DNA of 64,000 nt from Burhinus oedicnemus (taxonomy: Eukaryota > Chordata > Aves > Charadriiformes > Burhinidae), in assembly GCA_008921705.1 (NCBI GenBank), contig VFFE01008906.1, positions 2,073,146 through 2,137,145 of the forward strand. The letters are read 5' to 3'. This document shows, one piece after another, positions 22,801 to 35,825 of this stretch; the stretch's first letter is position 1; every line of letters starts with the position of its first letter. The translations under genes were made by a program, and so were the position numbers. The notes beneath the pieces were generated by a model. That model worked only from the letters and a program-made list of their open reading frames with translations, searched no databases and was not told the DNA's origin.

Positions 22801-25800
22801 AAGATTATTTCAACTCTTAAGTCCAAACTTTGTATTCTGCGACCAAAACACACTTCTACCACTGCATCCTCTGATGGTCTCACTCAGTTCTTTAGCTAAT
22901 ATGCACATTGGTGTCAGTAGCAAAAAAACTATGTCTAAAACCGAAATAAAGCATGTCTTAATGAAAGGACAAAAATTCCCTGTCAGCAATGACTTAATTC
23001 AGCACCTGTTACCTCACTGAGACCAGGATTTCATGGTGCTCTTAATGAAGAAATATTGCACTATAGGAATAAAACTCCAGGCTTGTATCTTCCAACATCA
23101 GAGGAAGTTAGCCGTGACTTCCTTTTAGCTGCTGACGAAGCAAATACATTGGTGCAGAGAAGTACCCAAAGACACCGTGACTCTACAGGAAAGAGTAAAG
23201 CCCAGTGAAATGTGAGCCAGTATGTTTTCCCTGGGGACATTTCAGATAGCTCCTATTTCTACGTGGGCTACAGATTGTGGGCAGAGATAGCTTCACAGTA
23301 GCTTTTCTGAATCGCAGAGGGCAAAGCGGAAGGCAAGTGTAAATCATCAGGACAAGGGAACTCAGTCATCTGAGTTTGGAAAGCATCTACGGCTCATTTT
23401 TAGGTCAAGGTTTGCAGGGAAGGTGGTTTGATTGACTTGAAGAACTTCCTTGTCAGCCTTGCAGTAGATCTAAACTAGGTTATTTTTGTGCCATAAAGTG
23501 GCTGCCTGTGTTCCTAGAGCTCGTATTTGTACACATCTTGGTGCTGCAATGTGCTGCTGTTACTTTATGTTCAGCTAAAAGTGAAAAGGAGGAACACTTG
23601 CCTCCCTTGTCTTCGTGATGCTGTACCTCTTCTGGGCCAGCCCAGACGTTTCTTGAGTGCTCTCAGTCATTGTCCCCTGTGTGCCCTGGCATCTCGCCTG
23701 ACCACTGCCCAGAATGTGGATTGAAATGTGCTGTCTAAATAAACATAGTATTTCTACTTGATGTGAAGCAATTGTCCTTCCTGGTATTTACAGCTTCCTG
23801 ACAGAGGCATTTACTGATTTTATTAACAAAAATAACCCTCTCCTTTTGGAGTCAGTTTTAATTTACCTCAGCCCTGCCACAAAATTTCCTTTGGATGACA
23901 GTGGGAGGTGAAAGAAACCTTTAGAAATAAAGACCCAATTAAATATAGGTAAAATGTAGCTCTAAAGAATGTGATATTTTAGGCTTCCTTCAAAGCAGTC
24001 CAGCATATAGTGAACATGATGCTTTCGAAGCTGGCAAGTGCCGAAACCAGCTTCAGCATTTAGATAACTGAATATCCCTCTTTGAAACATGATGGTGAGG
24101 GAAATTGATGCAAAGATAAAAAATGTTATTTGCAAAGGAAAGACGGACTGACAGACATACACATTTTGAGACCTGAAGAAAGAATCTCTTCATAAAATTT
24201 CATATTGAATTAGCTTTATTGTTTCAGTGTGCAAAACAAGCCTTGAATGATGTTATAAATGTCCTGGTGTATTTTGCAGTCCCTCACTAAACTGCCTGTT
24301 GGGTTAATTACAAGTCTGTCACCAAAATTAAATGTTTTAATACAGTTTAGTTCCTTTAGTTCTTAGAGCCACAATGCCACTTTTATCCTCAGGCATTGTT
24401 AGCAGCACCCTGACACGGGTTTACAAGCAGTTAAAATAAAAATTTTGACCTGAGCATGACAAAATCCTGCACTTTCCTACATCTAGGTGAGCTGCAATTC
24501 CCACCTCTTTACAGTGACTTTGTGTCAAAGCTGAACAGCAAACTTAGGATGAGCACTGGGCAGGTGATGAACGTTCATTAGAGTGACGGTGCAGGCAGTA
24601 ATCTTATTGCCTAATTTAAATGTACACGTTAGAAAGCTGGTTTGCCTTGGCTCTACTTACAGTCAGTGGAGCCTAATTCACATGTGGTTTGGTCCAGCCA
24701 AGCTATGCTCTCTGGTGAAGACATTTTTTTTTAGCAACTCCTAAGGCACCAAAGCTGGATGCATGAAACAAGACAGCGTGAATAACCTCCCCGAAGGAGA
24801 TAGGCGTCTTGCATCAAGAAAAAAGCTTACAACACCAACCTCCCATGAAAAGACAGGGGGCAGGAGCTCTGTTCTTCAGATGGGTACAGTCCCACAGGAG
24901 TGAGGCATGAGAAGATGGAGAAGTCAGCAAAAACAGTGGAGGAGGCTTCAGAAGGTAACACATGGCTATGAAGGGGGTAAGGGAGCCGAGAACTGTGTTA
25001 ATAACTGGGAATTTATTAGTTTTCAAAATAAAAAGTCCTGTGGATTCACTCCTCAGCCCTCACAGAGTGTCCCACTGCACATCCACACAGGACCAAAAGT
25101 TTCTCTTAGGACAGGCTGGAGGAGCCCATGCAGTACCACACAAGTGCAGTGAGGTGGGCTCCAAACCTACCTGCCAGCTATCACTTTTTAATCCAATGCA
25201 ACAGCAATTCCTTACTGGGAAGAAGAGAAAGTGACTGAGTGAAAACGCCCTTTTGCTGGTAATTTTACGTTCTGAAGCTCAGCTTATGGATAGAAGGATC
25301 ATTTGAGGGTAGAAGAGAAAATGCAACTGGTAGTTTGACCTTTTATTGAGCAAAGTGGCAAGGTGATATGGGATGTGGTATTTTAGAAGAGCAAAACAAC
25401 ACATTAGGCATCAATGAAGATAGCACTGGAAGTGCCTCTGATGCACACAGGATGCAACTCTGCATGAGTTTAATGCACAAATGGGGAAGAAGGGGTCGCA
25501 GTCTGCTTTGGGTCTTTGGGTAGAGGCAGCAAATACACAACCGGGACAGTCTTTGTGAGCCTTCATAGATAGCCACAAACTCTAAGCATGGAGAGAGCAG
25601 TACCACAACTAAGCTTCCCACCGTTTTGTAGGTGATGACCCTGCTGTGAGCTCTCCCTGTGCCCAGAGGAGGCATGGCTGGCTGAGAGGTCTGCAATGGC
25701 AACTGCATCTTCCCTGAAATCCCAGGTGGGATTTTTGCTTTCTGAGAGCAAAACCACACTGCAGTTATGACCTCATAGGAAGTCAAGTGAAAATAGACCC

Positions 25801-26982
25801 AGTCATCAACAAGAAAATCAGATCTGGGAGGGAAGTGTGGTGAAAGACAAAGCAGAAGAACGCTAGATAAATTCAAAATACACATAGTCTAACTATAAAG
25901 GTGTAAAGGAGTAAACTCCTTTGGGACAAATGAGAGGAGATTTATAAATCTTCTCTTGCTACACAGAAAAGAACTGGCATATTCGGAAGAATATATTTGA
26001 AGCAACTTAATGTTACTTAAGGATTTGCCAGCTTAATCATACTCATTAACAACTCTTTGTAACAGGCAAAGCCACATAGATAGGAAACCAGGGAAGAGAC
26101 CAGATTTTATGCTCAGCCCTGAAAAAAACAAGAATAATAAAAACACTGTGGAAAGAGAAGGAACGATTTGCCACTTTGGACATAAGCAGACCCTTGTACC
26201 AGTTACGCAGGATCTTCATCTTTGGTCTGGTTTGTGTGTATTTCATTGTTTCATTTTCAAACTTCCTATCTGATAATGTGTAAAGCAATATGTATTCTAG
26301 ACAACTACCTCATTAGCGTACAGATTTGTTTCATAGAAAGACGGATGTTTTCGATGACATGTAAGAATGCTGTAGCTAAAAAGCATTAAAATAGCTACAG
26401 CTTGCTGCGCATGTTAATGCAGAGTGAGCCTACATGAGTACACTGTGCAAATAGCTGCGCTTCCTTCCAGTGGGCTGGAAATTATTGCTTGGTTTTCTTT
26501 GTTAAATGAAAAATGTGCTATGTTAAAGATATGATTTTGAATCTTACATGAATTGATTTTCCCCATCGAAAAAATGGAGAATAAACTCCATTTTCAGTAA
26601 CACTTTCAGATTTTCTGAAATCTGAATCCTCCTCATTGCCCTGCCTCGGTATCACTTTGGAAGGTGGCTGTTGGGGCATGGGGCGGGGAAGGGATCGACC
26701 AAAGATCTCCCACAATGTCAGGAGTAGTTTAAAAAATGACTTTTTAAAATCTCACAGAAATAATAGGCATTTCTGATTTAACTGTCAGATTTGGAATAAC
26801 TGTTCATTTACAAACTTCTGAGTGTCTCCCACTGCAGAAATGTGGGTTCCCATGAGACAATAAGCAGCAGCTCTTAAACATCATGGATGAACGTTTCAGA
26901 AGTGTTTAACTTGGTTAGAAGAGAAATCTTTCAAATTATAGGTGCCAAAGATAGAAATGTTCTGATTTACTGTACATAGAGA

Positions 26983-27053
26983 GTATATATATATACTGTG
27001 TACTGTATATATATACTATATATATAGTGTATATGTACTGTATAGATAGATAT
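26983..27053. repeat. AT-rich palindromic microsatellite
   Basis: Blocks of TATATA are separated by ACTGTGTACTG, ACTATATATATAGTG and similar self-complementary segments, so long stretches can pair with themselves. It passes into a short GATA run. Such repeats are prone to length change and cruciform formation. Confidence 0.85.
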
Positions 27054-28359
27054 GTATCACTCAAGTATGAGAACAGGGAAGAGCTGAAGCATCCCCTGTG
27101 TAAGGCAAAGATACAACTAACTTGCATTATTTTCTGTTCTCTAAGGATATCAAAGAAGACAATATTGTGGCAAGGAGCAGTTCATTGAATGTATGTGACA
27201 ATCAGGAGCTTGCCAAAAGCCTCTCAGAGACATGTTTAGTATTGTTAATTCTTGTGATCACATCAAGTTATTCATCTTTTATCAATTCAGATGGCTCTCC
27301 TTCTGGGGACAGCCCGTCCCTCAGCTGACATTTGATGTGTACTGCGTTAACATCGCTGCATCTCTGACAATGAAGGAAGGGTACAGTAGATTAGATGAAG
27401 CACCAGAAAGATGTTGTTGCAGTGTCACTTGTCAACAATGAGGGCCAGTCAAGTGGTTGCAATTGAAAAAAATCAAAGATTTGGGAGAGAGAGAGAGCCG
27501 CAAGCCGAGAGCATCAGTCTGAGCCATAGTTCCCTTTCGCACACGGTTCTGCAGTAGAGTGCTGGTGTGTTGCACCAGCAAGACTCGCCATCCGTTTAAA
27601 AACCGAGATCTGTGTCTCCAGATTAAAGATACATAGATGATGAAATATGCCGCGACGTGAAGAGTGTGCTCTGTCACTCCTAGCTAGCAGGGGCATTAAC
27701 TGAACTCATTTCCTCCTCCCTTTCACAGGACATCAGCAAAAGGGAAACAGCAGCGACTTGCTGGAGCCAGGGGGAGGATGCGTCCCCGGGAGGGCAGTGC
27801 TTTTTGGGGTGCGGTGTGGGGCTGGTGTAGGATCTTGCTGGGGATGTTCTGTTTACATCCCTTGCATCAACTTATGTTACTTTCTTGCTATATGCATTGA
27901 CCCTTGAAAAAACACCCCTGCTGATGGCAGCTGCTCTTGCTGCAGTCATTTAACTCTTTCGTATTGAATCCAGAGAAACTGTTCAGAAGTCTTCTCTAAC
28001 TGTATCATTTTCTGTAATTGATTTTTTAAATATACTGGACTTCCATACAATGACAGCAAGCTTTTAAGCAAGGCCATCAAGAAATTAAAATGAGACATAG
28101 CCTTGGCAGTTTCTAGGACACAAGTAAGGTATATAGACAATTGAGTAGATTAGAGAGAAATGAAATTTTGTTTGCAGTGGAAAAGTGCTAAGGAGGAAGA
28201 AGAAATTTTGAGGGCTGAGCAAATCATGCCGGAAATTACTGTAGCTTCTAGATCCAGCTAGGGCTGATTTTTTTCCTTTTGATTGCATGTGTCTTTCAGA
28301 TAAAAATTCCAACTCTATAAAAGAAAATAATTTTCTGCCATGAGGATGGAGAAATACTG

Positions 28360-28508
28360 GCATGGGTTGCCCAAATCTCTGTCTTTGGAAATATCCAAAA
28401 CTTGTCTAGACATGATCCCAACCAACCTGCTGTAACTAGACCTGCCTTGATGAGGAGGTCGGAGTAGAGGACCTCCGTAGGTCCCTTCCAACCTACGTGA
28501 TCCTATGC
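28360..28508 (+). mobile_element. CR1 3'-end remnant, plus strand
   Basis: The sequence follows the last part of CR1: TTGGAAATATCCAAAACTTG, then ACATGATCCCAACCAACCTG, and finally GGTCCCTTCCAACCTACGTG followed by ATCCTATG. The last matches the terminal CR1 motif and octamer with substitutions. Only about 150 bp survive and the copy is clearly older than the one at 15 kb. Confidence 0.85.
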
Positions 28509-31500
28509 CAACAGTAATGTGGTTTTTTTCATTTGGGTATCAAATACTAGTAGGGGTGGACCTGTACAACATTTAGTGACATTATGTGTTAATATAACAA
28601 TTTAAAAGGTCTCAGCAAGATCCCTTTCCATATTATCTTTAATATAGTCTTAAAATAAAATAAAATAAATCACCACTATTCTGGTTCAATACCAGCTAGG
28701 TAAGTAAATACACAGACAGGTACATGCCCTAGCTGGAAGCCTTGATCGGAGCACTCACGGCCCAAGGCGCAGTAACTAGAGCAGTAACAGCAACTCTGAT
28801 TTCAACCCCCAGTTAAATTCTGAAACGCAGACCTGCCAGGAGATGATGTTAATTTGTTTAGGGGGATGTCATTATATCACATAGAGCAAACACATGGGCA
28901 CACCATGTCAGAGGGACCCTCTAGGGCATCGTGGATGACGTGTACCTACAGTATGTGGATGGCTTCACGCTGGAGGAGGGGAGGGTGATGAGCATTTAAC
29001 CCACTCAGCGTTACCATGCAGGACAGGATGTGAAGAAGGATATGTTCCTCACTCAAAACAATGCAAAGCTTTTTTTTTTTTATCTAGTCAAAATATAATT
29101 GTAGAGATTGGAATTTGGCTGCAAAACCTGGGCTAGCCCAGCTACAAAGGCAAAGTGAGCCAAGTTATTGAACCTTGGTCCTTGGAAGTATCTTTGGGTT
29201 TTTACACCATGAGATTCTAAGGCTGCCCTGTCTCTTTTTGAAGGATGCCTTTATGATTAAGCTGAAGTTACGTGAATTTTTTAAAACTTTATCTACTTAT
29301 GCTTACATTCCTGTTAAGCCTGAAGTCAAACTGCTTCTATGGGAGTGACAGCTCAGCTGTGAGTGAAGGGCCAAATGAAAATTATGTAGAGATCTCATTT
29401 GACAAGGCCACTTCAGACAAAAGAAATGTTAAACAAATAGCCTTACACAATGGGAAATGGTGAACTTCTGCTGAACCTTGCTGATGGCTGGGTGCCAAAG
29501 GAAAGTTTGACGCTACCCACATGTTCTCTTTTGGAAATCTCTCTGGTTTTAATGTCTGGCGTTTGCATACCATTTTAAATGGAAAATGAAGAGTGTTTAA
29601 TTATCTTTCCCGGGTATGACAGCTGATTGATAGAAATTAAAATGTCTCCCCAGAACTCCTGTGCTTCAGAGAGTGAAAATCCTGCATAGTGGTAATTACT
29701 CAGACAATATAAACCTGGACCATATTAAGCCGTAGACAAATAGGTGAGACTAGATTATTTTGCAACATAATGATAGTATCAAAGAAAATGAAAACATTCA
29801 GGTGTATCACCCTGGATGAGCGTTGCTTTCAGACTGCACTCTGTTGCCACAAGCAGTAAAAGCGGTGATGGTCTGGGCAACTTTTCAGAATTGTCTACTT
29901 GACTAGGCAATGCAAGGCAAGGGCTGTGGGTAGAAACAATGTCTTTTCTTAGGATTGATGGAGTTAGAAGAAGCTTTCCAGCTTTCAGGACCACTTTTCC
30001 TTCAAATTTCAAAATAAACCTGCAATTTCTTTGCCTAATATAAACCAAATCCTGGCCAGGAATATGAACTCTGCCTGTCAGGAAAAGACTCTAACGACCA
30101 ATCTGAGATTCCAGATTTTTTTTTTTTTTTTGGCCATTACAGAAAAGCTGCAGTCTAATATTTTAAACATTCTGATCATTGCTGTCTGCAGTAACTGCAA
30201 AGAACAAATTACTAAAGGGATTGATCTCATAAAGTAAAATTAACTATTTGAAATGGAAAGCTGCCATCACAATCTGATGACACCAATTAAAGTTGCAGAA
30301 AATGCAGCTGACTGTCTGAGGCAAAAGAAGGACAGAGCCTGGGTCAGGTTGTTTTAAGGTGTGTGCTGGTCATTATCCTTTTAACTCAGGATGGGTTTGA
30401 GCTTTAAATCTGAGATTCAAAGGCAAGCGTCCTGAAAGGCTGGAAGGTGCTTAGGTGCAGGTCTGCATTCCACCCCAGCCCCCATTTTTAGTAAGAACAT
30501 TTCATTCTCCTAGTAGAAGAAAGAGGGATACCTCAAAAGGCTCAGAGCTTTTAGTCAAAGACGCTTCTAGCCATAATTGTCTGGAGACATTCACAGATTT
30601 GCTGGAATTACAACGTAGTTTTCCCCATTCCTTTTCTATGATGCCTACAAAATGCTTGGCCATGACTAGAGCTCACGAGCCCTCAAATCATGTCTAAGTG
30701 TGCTAGTGAAGACAGACTAACTCTACCTGCATGCTTCCCAGTCCTCCCAGGCTTTTAGATGATGAGGTCTTCAGAGTGAGTTTTCTGGTTGGGATCCTGA
30801 GGAGCTGCAACAAACCCAACTACAGGTCAAAATTCCCCTGGTGAACTTGCTGGGTTTGACCTGTTCTGCTCAGAGAAATGTTTCTGGTCTCCTCACCTGG
30901 CACAAGTTCCTGAAGTGAAGAAGGGTGGCTGATGAACTGGTTGCACCATTGGCTTTAGGGGATGCCATTACATTATGGGTCAGGGCTTGCTAGTCAGGGT
31001 ACGCAAGTGCCAGTGAAAATCCTTCCATGTGAAGTGCCTTTGAAGTCCCCAGAGGATGCAATGTAAATCTAATAGAAATACCAATAATACGAAATTGGCC
31101 AGTAGTTTGTCTTCTGAGGACATCCTGGTTAAAATTTCATCATCAAATAGCAAGCAGTGCAGGATGGATCAGTCTTTCTCATTAAATCCTCCTTTGCAGA
31201 GATGATTTGACCCCAAGGAGTTGTAAAAATAAAAAGCAAAGCAGCTCAGCCTTTCACATGGGCCAACCTGCAGCGAGTGGTGGGTGTTCTACTACAAGAT
31301 ATACCTGAATCCACAGAATCCTGGCTAGATAATTGCCCATCTTCAGCTGACACCAGCTGGACACTTTCCAGTGCAATGACATACTCAGGGCTGTTTTCAG
31401 GAACAAATTATAAACATTTCTAGCTACAGGCTAAATACAACTTGGTTTGCCAAGCGCAGTTTCTTCCCTTGGTTTGCCAAGTGCAGCTGAATGTGACATG

Positions 31501-34249
31501 TATTTATGCTGAAGCAGGAAGACCCATGAACAACTCGCCTGGCTTTCTGTCCCTTTTCTCTGCAAAAATACTGATCCATAGCTCAAAAATTACTGCAGGA
31601 GCTAAGCTAAACACTATTTTTCTGCATGTGAGCCCGTTACTGTCCTACTCTGATTAACACGCACGAGCTTTTCCTGTCCTCTCTGCCATTTACAGTGCTA
31701 AACATGCTCAGCTTAAAGTAAAAAGCTTTGATGCTGTTTTCTAGCTGCTACCTTTAAATTTAGTCAAATTAACTTACTGCTTCTCAGGCACCCTCTCCAT
31801 TACAAAGACTGTATCTGCCGCATCAGTCCTACCCGCTCCAGCCCATTAGCTGCAGCGCTGTTGAGGAGGTTGAGGGTAGGATAAAATCCAGCTTGAGGTC
31901 TCCTGGCTGCCAACTGTTGCTGGTGAGTGTGCAGGGACAAGAAGAGAAAGCCACGAAAGTCTCTGTTCTCTTATCTTCAAGCAGAAAACAACCATAAATT
32001 CAGGTAGATCACATCCGCTGAAGGAGAAAGTGGCCTTCATCGCTGAAACCACACTGACAGCCAGGGCCAGGATATGGCTCTTCCCCACACCATAGCCATG
32101 GTAAAGTCGTAAATGGAACAGATCATTACTGAGTGCAACACACCTGGATCATCAGTTGCAACTGAGGCTGTGACACAAGAATGGTAAGAACTGTACTGGC
32201 TCTAAAGCTTTAGTAAAGTCATATTTGCTATCACTGTCCAAAGGTTTCAACAGCACCTCTGAATGAACAGGTGAACAACATTTGCTGTGCAAAAATGTTT
32301 GTAACAAAGCTGAATTCTAACATGTCCCTCCCCAGAAACAAAATGTTTTCTGAAGTATAGGTTATACTACAAAGTTTTTTTTGCTTTGGATTATGTTGGA
32401 TAGGGAAAAAAAATCTGTTATCGTGCCTGGAATAGATTTTCTACCTGGACTTCTGTAGCTGTTTTTTGATGGCTTTGCACAGTATAGTTTCAGGCATCAG
32501 TGTGGGAACTATAGTAGTGTGGGGGTTCAGTTTGGCTCTCGGTGTCAGCAGGCTCATTCTCTGGCTTCAGGATGCTCCGACACTCTGTGCGAGCTGGGCA
32601 AGAAATCTCCGAGCATATTTTTCACCTGGTTAACCATCAGAAAGCCCAAAATTATATCAGAATCACTGATTGGCAGCCAGCCAATTTTCTAATCCTCTCT
32701 CCCAAAAAGGGAAGAAAAAGAAAAAAAAAAAGTTTAAAATTAAAAGAAGGAATATTATGAATTGCTACCAAAAACCCCAACAAAACCCCGAACTGTTTCA
32801 TGAAGCCTGGTTTCCTGCAGGCTGTCTTACATTACCACACGTCTTGCACGGCCATAGCCTGTAGTCCAGCAAACCTCTTCAGGTACATGATCATGGGCCT
32901 CCAGATACTAAGATCTCTGCAAAACAGCTTCAGCTTTCCTCTCCTCATCTCCTGGACTTATCCTTTCACCAGTTCCTCTCTCATGTCACCGGTGGCCCCC
33001 ACAGCAACTGTGTGTCTCTTCTTTACTTTTAGTGTCACCCAGGCAGAAGGCGGCAGAAGGCAGCACAAGCTGTTCTCTGAACCTTTGTGCCTGTGGATTA
33101 GTTGGTGAGTACATCCATGGCCAACAGCATAGGAAACAAGTTGTCCCTGCCTATCCTTCTGCAGCAGCATCAATAACATCACTTTTCTCTATGTGCTTCT
33201 CTATTTTTATGAAATTCAGAGGACTTTAATTTTTTTAAGATCTTTACTGCAGCTTGCTAGCTAGCTTGGGTTAAAGCTGATCACAGTCTGATCCTAACAA
33301 CAGCCTCGTTTCCACAGGAAACCAGGCTAAAAGACTTCTCCTTGCCTGCACTTGGAAGCTGCCAGTTTGACAAGCTGCCAGAGCCTGCCTGACAAAAGCA
33401 GACCTCTCTGCACTTCCTCCTGCAATTACTTTCCCATGGAGCCCAAAGGTGAACTGCCAGGCCATTGATCTCACTGCAAACAAGGTATTGGCAGCGGTGG
33501 CAGGAGATCTCCGTGGGGATGAAGTGTCTGGAAATGACACACACTGGCTGCTCGGTACATTGATCTGGTAATAACTGGTCCCTAAATGAAGAGGAGTCAC
33601 TGAAAGTGAGCCACAGGCTGTTTGACTTATTTTCATTAGTAGCTCTGAAAAAGTCACCAACGCAAAAGTTGGACAAGGCATACCACAACTTTATCTCAGC
33701 TTCAGCTCCCTTGCAAGTTCCTCCAGCTTTTGAACAAAACTCTTGCTTTAATCTTTAGAGGAGCTCTAAATACCAAGTCAACACAATAGCCTGCTTCTTC
33801 CTTGTTATTCAGTGACTGATCCCATTTCTCTATTTTCAGCACAGGATTGAAAGGCTGACGTGAGATGGAGATGCTCGTTCCTCTATGTTCTGGTGAATGG
33901 CACGGCTCAGTCTGCTGCCTCATGCTGCGCCAGCGTGAACCCTCACCACCCCTGCCAACCTGGGGACTGGCACTGTGATGATCCTGTGGACAAGGAATTA
34001 AAGACCCTAGAAGTAAAGGCACAGCCCTCTATTGATTTTGATGTCCATCTGCCTAGGCTCTGGCTCTCCAGAAAGACCCTACACCCCTTGCAGCAGTAGT
34101 GGAAAAGCTCTCAGTGACTTAAGTTGCAGCTATGAACGACGAGCATTTCTGTAAGTCAGACAAGCAAGATCTCAAGCCAGTCAGCAGAAATCTGGGGAAC
34201 CATTAGCCAGCAGCTGTCTCTGGGAAACATGCTGTAGGAAACCCAAGTA
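28509..34249. other. Non-coding DNA, no gene seen
   Basis: No supported exon or RNA gene is visible. Homopolymer runs occur at 29071-29081 and 30116-30131 (16 T). A 19-bp sequence (CTTGGTTTGCCAAGYGCAG) is repeated with a 27-bp period at 31441-31459 and 31468-31486. Minus-strand frames near 33271-33688 overlap each other in different frames and share no domain, so they are treated as chance. Confidence 0.45.
31441..31486. repeat. 19-bp direct repeat, 27-bp period
   Basis: CTTGGTTTGCCAAGCGCAG and CTTGGTTTGCCAAGTGCAG differ at one base and are separated by 8 bp. The core CTTGGTTTGCCAAG is itself nearly palindromic (CTTGG...CCAAG), with half-sites of the NFI type. This may be chance, or a pair of protein-binding sites. 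Confidence 0.7.
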
Positions 34250-34391
34250 ATAGTGTTCAAGGCCAGGTTGGATGAGGCTTTGAGCAACCAGGTCTAGTGG
34301 GAGGTGTCCTTGCCCACAGCAGGGGGGTTGGAACTAGATGATTTTAAGGACCCTTCCAACCTAAACCATTCTATGATTCTCTGATTCTATG
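34250..34391 (+). mobile_element. CR1 3' end, plus strand, with octamer tail
   Basis: The segment runs from GTGTTCAAGGCCAGGTTGGA through GGAGGTGTCCTTGCCCACAG and GGGGGGTTGGAACTAGATGA to CCTTCCAACCTAAACC. It ends in three CR1 tail octamers at 34368-34391 (ATTCTATG, ATTCTCTG, ATTCTATG). The 3' untranslated sequence differs from the 15-kb copy (GGAGGTGTCC..., TTTTAAGGACCC), which indicates a different CR1 subfamily. The tail is well preserved. Confidence 0.93.
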
Positions 34392-35289
34392 AATAGTGGC
34401 AGTGGTGGCAGCTGTGGACTTTCCATCACCCAGACCATAAGGTCACCCCTTGCCTTCCTGTAGGCTTTGTCTCACTCTACAGTAAAGAGGAAAGGGTCCC
34501 ACAGGACAGAGTTTCCATCCTCACACAGACGTTTTTACCCCCAGGCTGACACGGAGCACATCCATCCCTTGTACTGCATGAAATGCTGCATGTGGGGGCA
34601 AAGCCATTCATTTTTAAACCAAGTAGTGTCCATAATTGAGCTGACAGCCTGGCCCCACAAAGAGTTGTCCTGGCACCACTTGGGGACAAGAAACTGTGGC
34701 ACAGAGGAAGTCCTTGACTAGTGGGTGAGAGCAGGATTTGGGATCATTACCTAGTTCTGCAGCTGAAGCAGTGTCATGTCAAACCACACATTAACCACGC
34801 ATTCCTGAGGTGTCTGCTGCACAGGGGAAAAATGTGTGTGAGCCGGTGATCAACAGCTGAGAGAACCGATTTAAGTTGGTTATGAAACTTTAATGCTGGC
34901 ACTTCTGAAGTGCTTGAATTTGCAAATCTAACAGCACCAGTTTAACACTGATGTTTGTAAGTGTTCAGGCTTTTTAAAAGGAAGATGAGCTCCCCACCAT
35001 ACTCTGAAATCCCACTCTGTGCTCATCAGAACCTATCTGGACCACCAACAAGGCTGAAATCCTTCAATGTGTTGACTCTGATACGCGTGCTTGCGGAGCA
35101 GCTGGTCATGGTGGTTGACTCTTGGAGGAGATGGATGGGCCACTTTGATGTTGGCCCTCACAGCTGCTTGCTGGTAGCAAAGCGATGAAAAGATGCAGTG
35201 AGGGGAACATGCTCACAAAGACGTGGACACAGCATAAGAGGAATGGGAGGTCTGTGTGAACTGTAGACCTACAAGCATATTGGGGCGAT
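34392..35289. other. Non-coding DNA between two CR1 copies
   Basis: No supported gene or element is visible. It separates a CR1 3' end and an internally deleted CR1 copy in the same orientation. Because their tails and ages differ, they look like independent insertions. Confidence 0.45.
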
Positions 35290-35825
35290 GGGGGCATGGT
35301 GGGATAGCTCATTCAACTGGAGGGTGTTTGGGAAGGACAGCCTGGGAGGGCAAGTTGCTCTGTGTGAGAGGGCAGAGGGAATGGATGGAGATGTGCCCAA
35401 GGATGGATGACAAGCCAGCTGAGAGCTTGTGGGTCAGGGTTACTGAGCAGACCAGCATGGGCGATTTTGTCATGGGTGTCAAAGGATTGTGATCAGCATC
35501 GCAAAGTCCAGCTGGACACCAGTCACTGGTGGTGTACCCCAAGGGTCAATACTGGGGGCAACCCTGTTTGACACCTTCCTTAACGACCTGAATAATGGGG
35601 CAGGGAGCATGCTCAGCAGCTGGGAGGAGTGGCTGATGGACCGGATGGGTGTGCTGCCATCTAGAAGGACCTCAACAGGCTGGAGAAATGAGCCGGCAGG
35701 AACTGCGTGAAGGTCAAGAAGTGCAAAGTCCTGCCCTTGTGCAGGAACAACCCCAGGCACTAGTATGTGCTGGGGGCCAACCATCTGGAAAGCAGCTTAG
35801 CAGAAATCCTTCTGTGGCTTCCACA
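35290..35825 (+). mobile_element. CR1 copy with internal deletions (endonuclease joined to reverse transcriptase)
   Basis: Frame 1 up to 35492 contains REWMEMCPRMDDKPAESLWV and RVTEQTSMGDFVMGV, which match the CR1 endonuclease region. It breaks off just before the conserved CYRPPDQ segment. Immediately afterwards (35489 on) the reverse transcriptase appears as PVTGGVPQGSILGATLFDTF with LNDLNN. The region holding the ADD catalytic box is missing. From about 35655 a different frame reads AAI*KDLNRLEK*AGRNCVK, then KCKVLPLCRNNPRH*YVLGA and NHLESS, the part that follows in CR1. Stops within it confirm decay. The right boundary is uncertain. Confidence 0.85.

Larger units (their letters stand above)
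17092..28350. other. Non-coding DNA, no gene seen
   Basis: This is AT-rich single-copy-like sequence. Open frames up to 180 codons occur (for example minus strand 25885-25343) but show no domain, codon bias or flanking exon signals that I can support. Simple repeats include a TG-rich run at 18724-18749, an 11-bp perfect doublet at 19822-19843, the 15-bp triplet at 22756-22800 and the AT palindromes at 26983-27053. No mobile element is recognised. Confidence 0.5.

Noticed and set aside
25343..25885. Minus-strand open frame of 180 codons
   Set aside because: No domain, no exon signals, and a composition (Ser, Leu, Pro, Cys) typical of translated non-coding DNA.
28900..28990. Short translation VDDVYLQYVDGFTLEEGR that looks protein-like
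   Set aside because: Stops follow closely, no flanking exon signals are evident, and I recognise no family.
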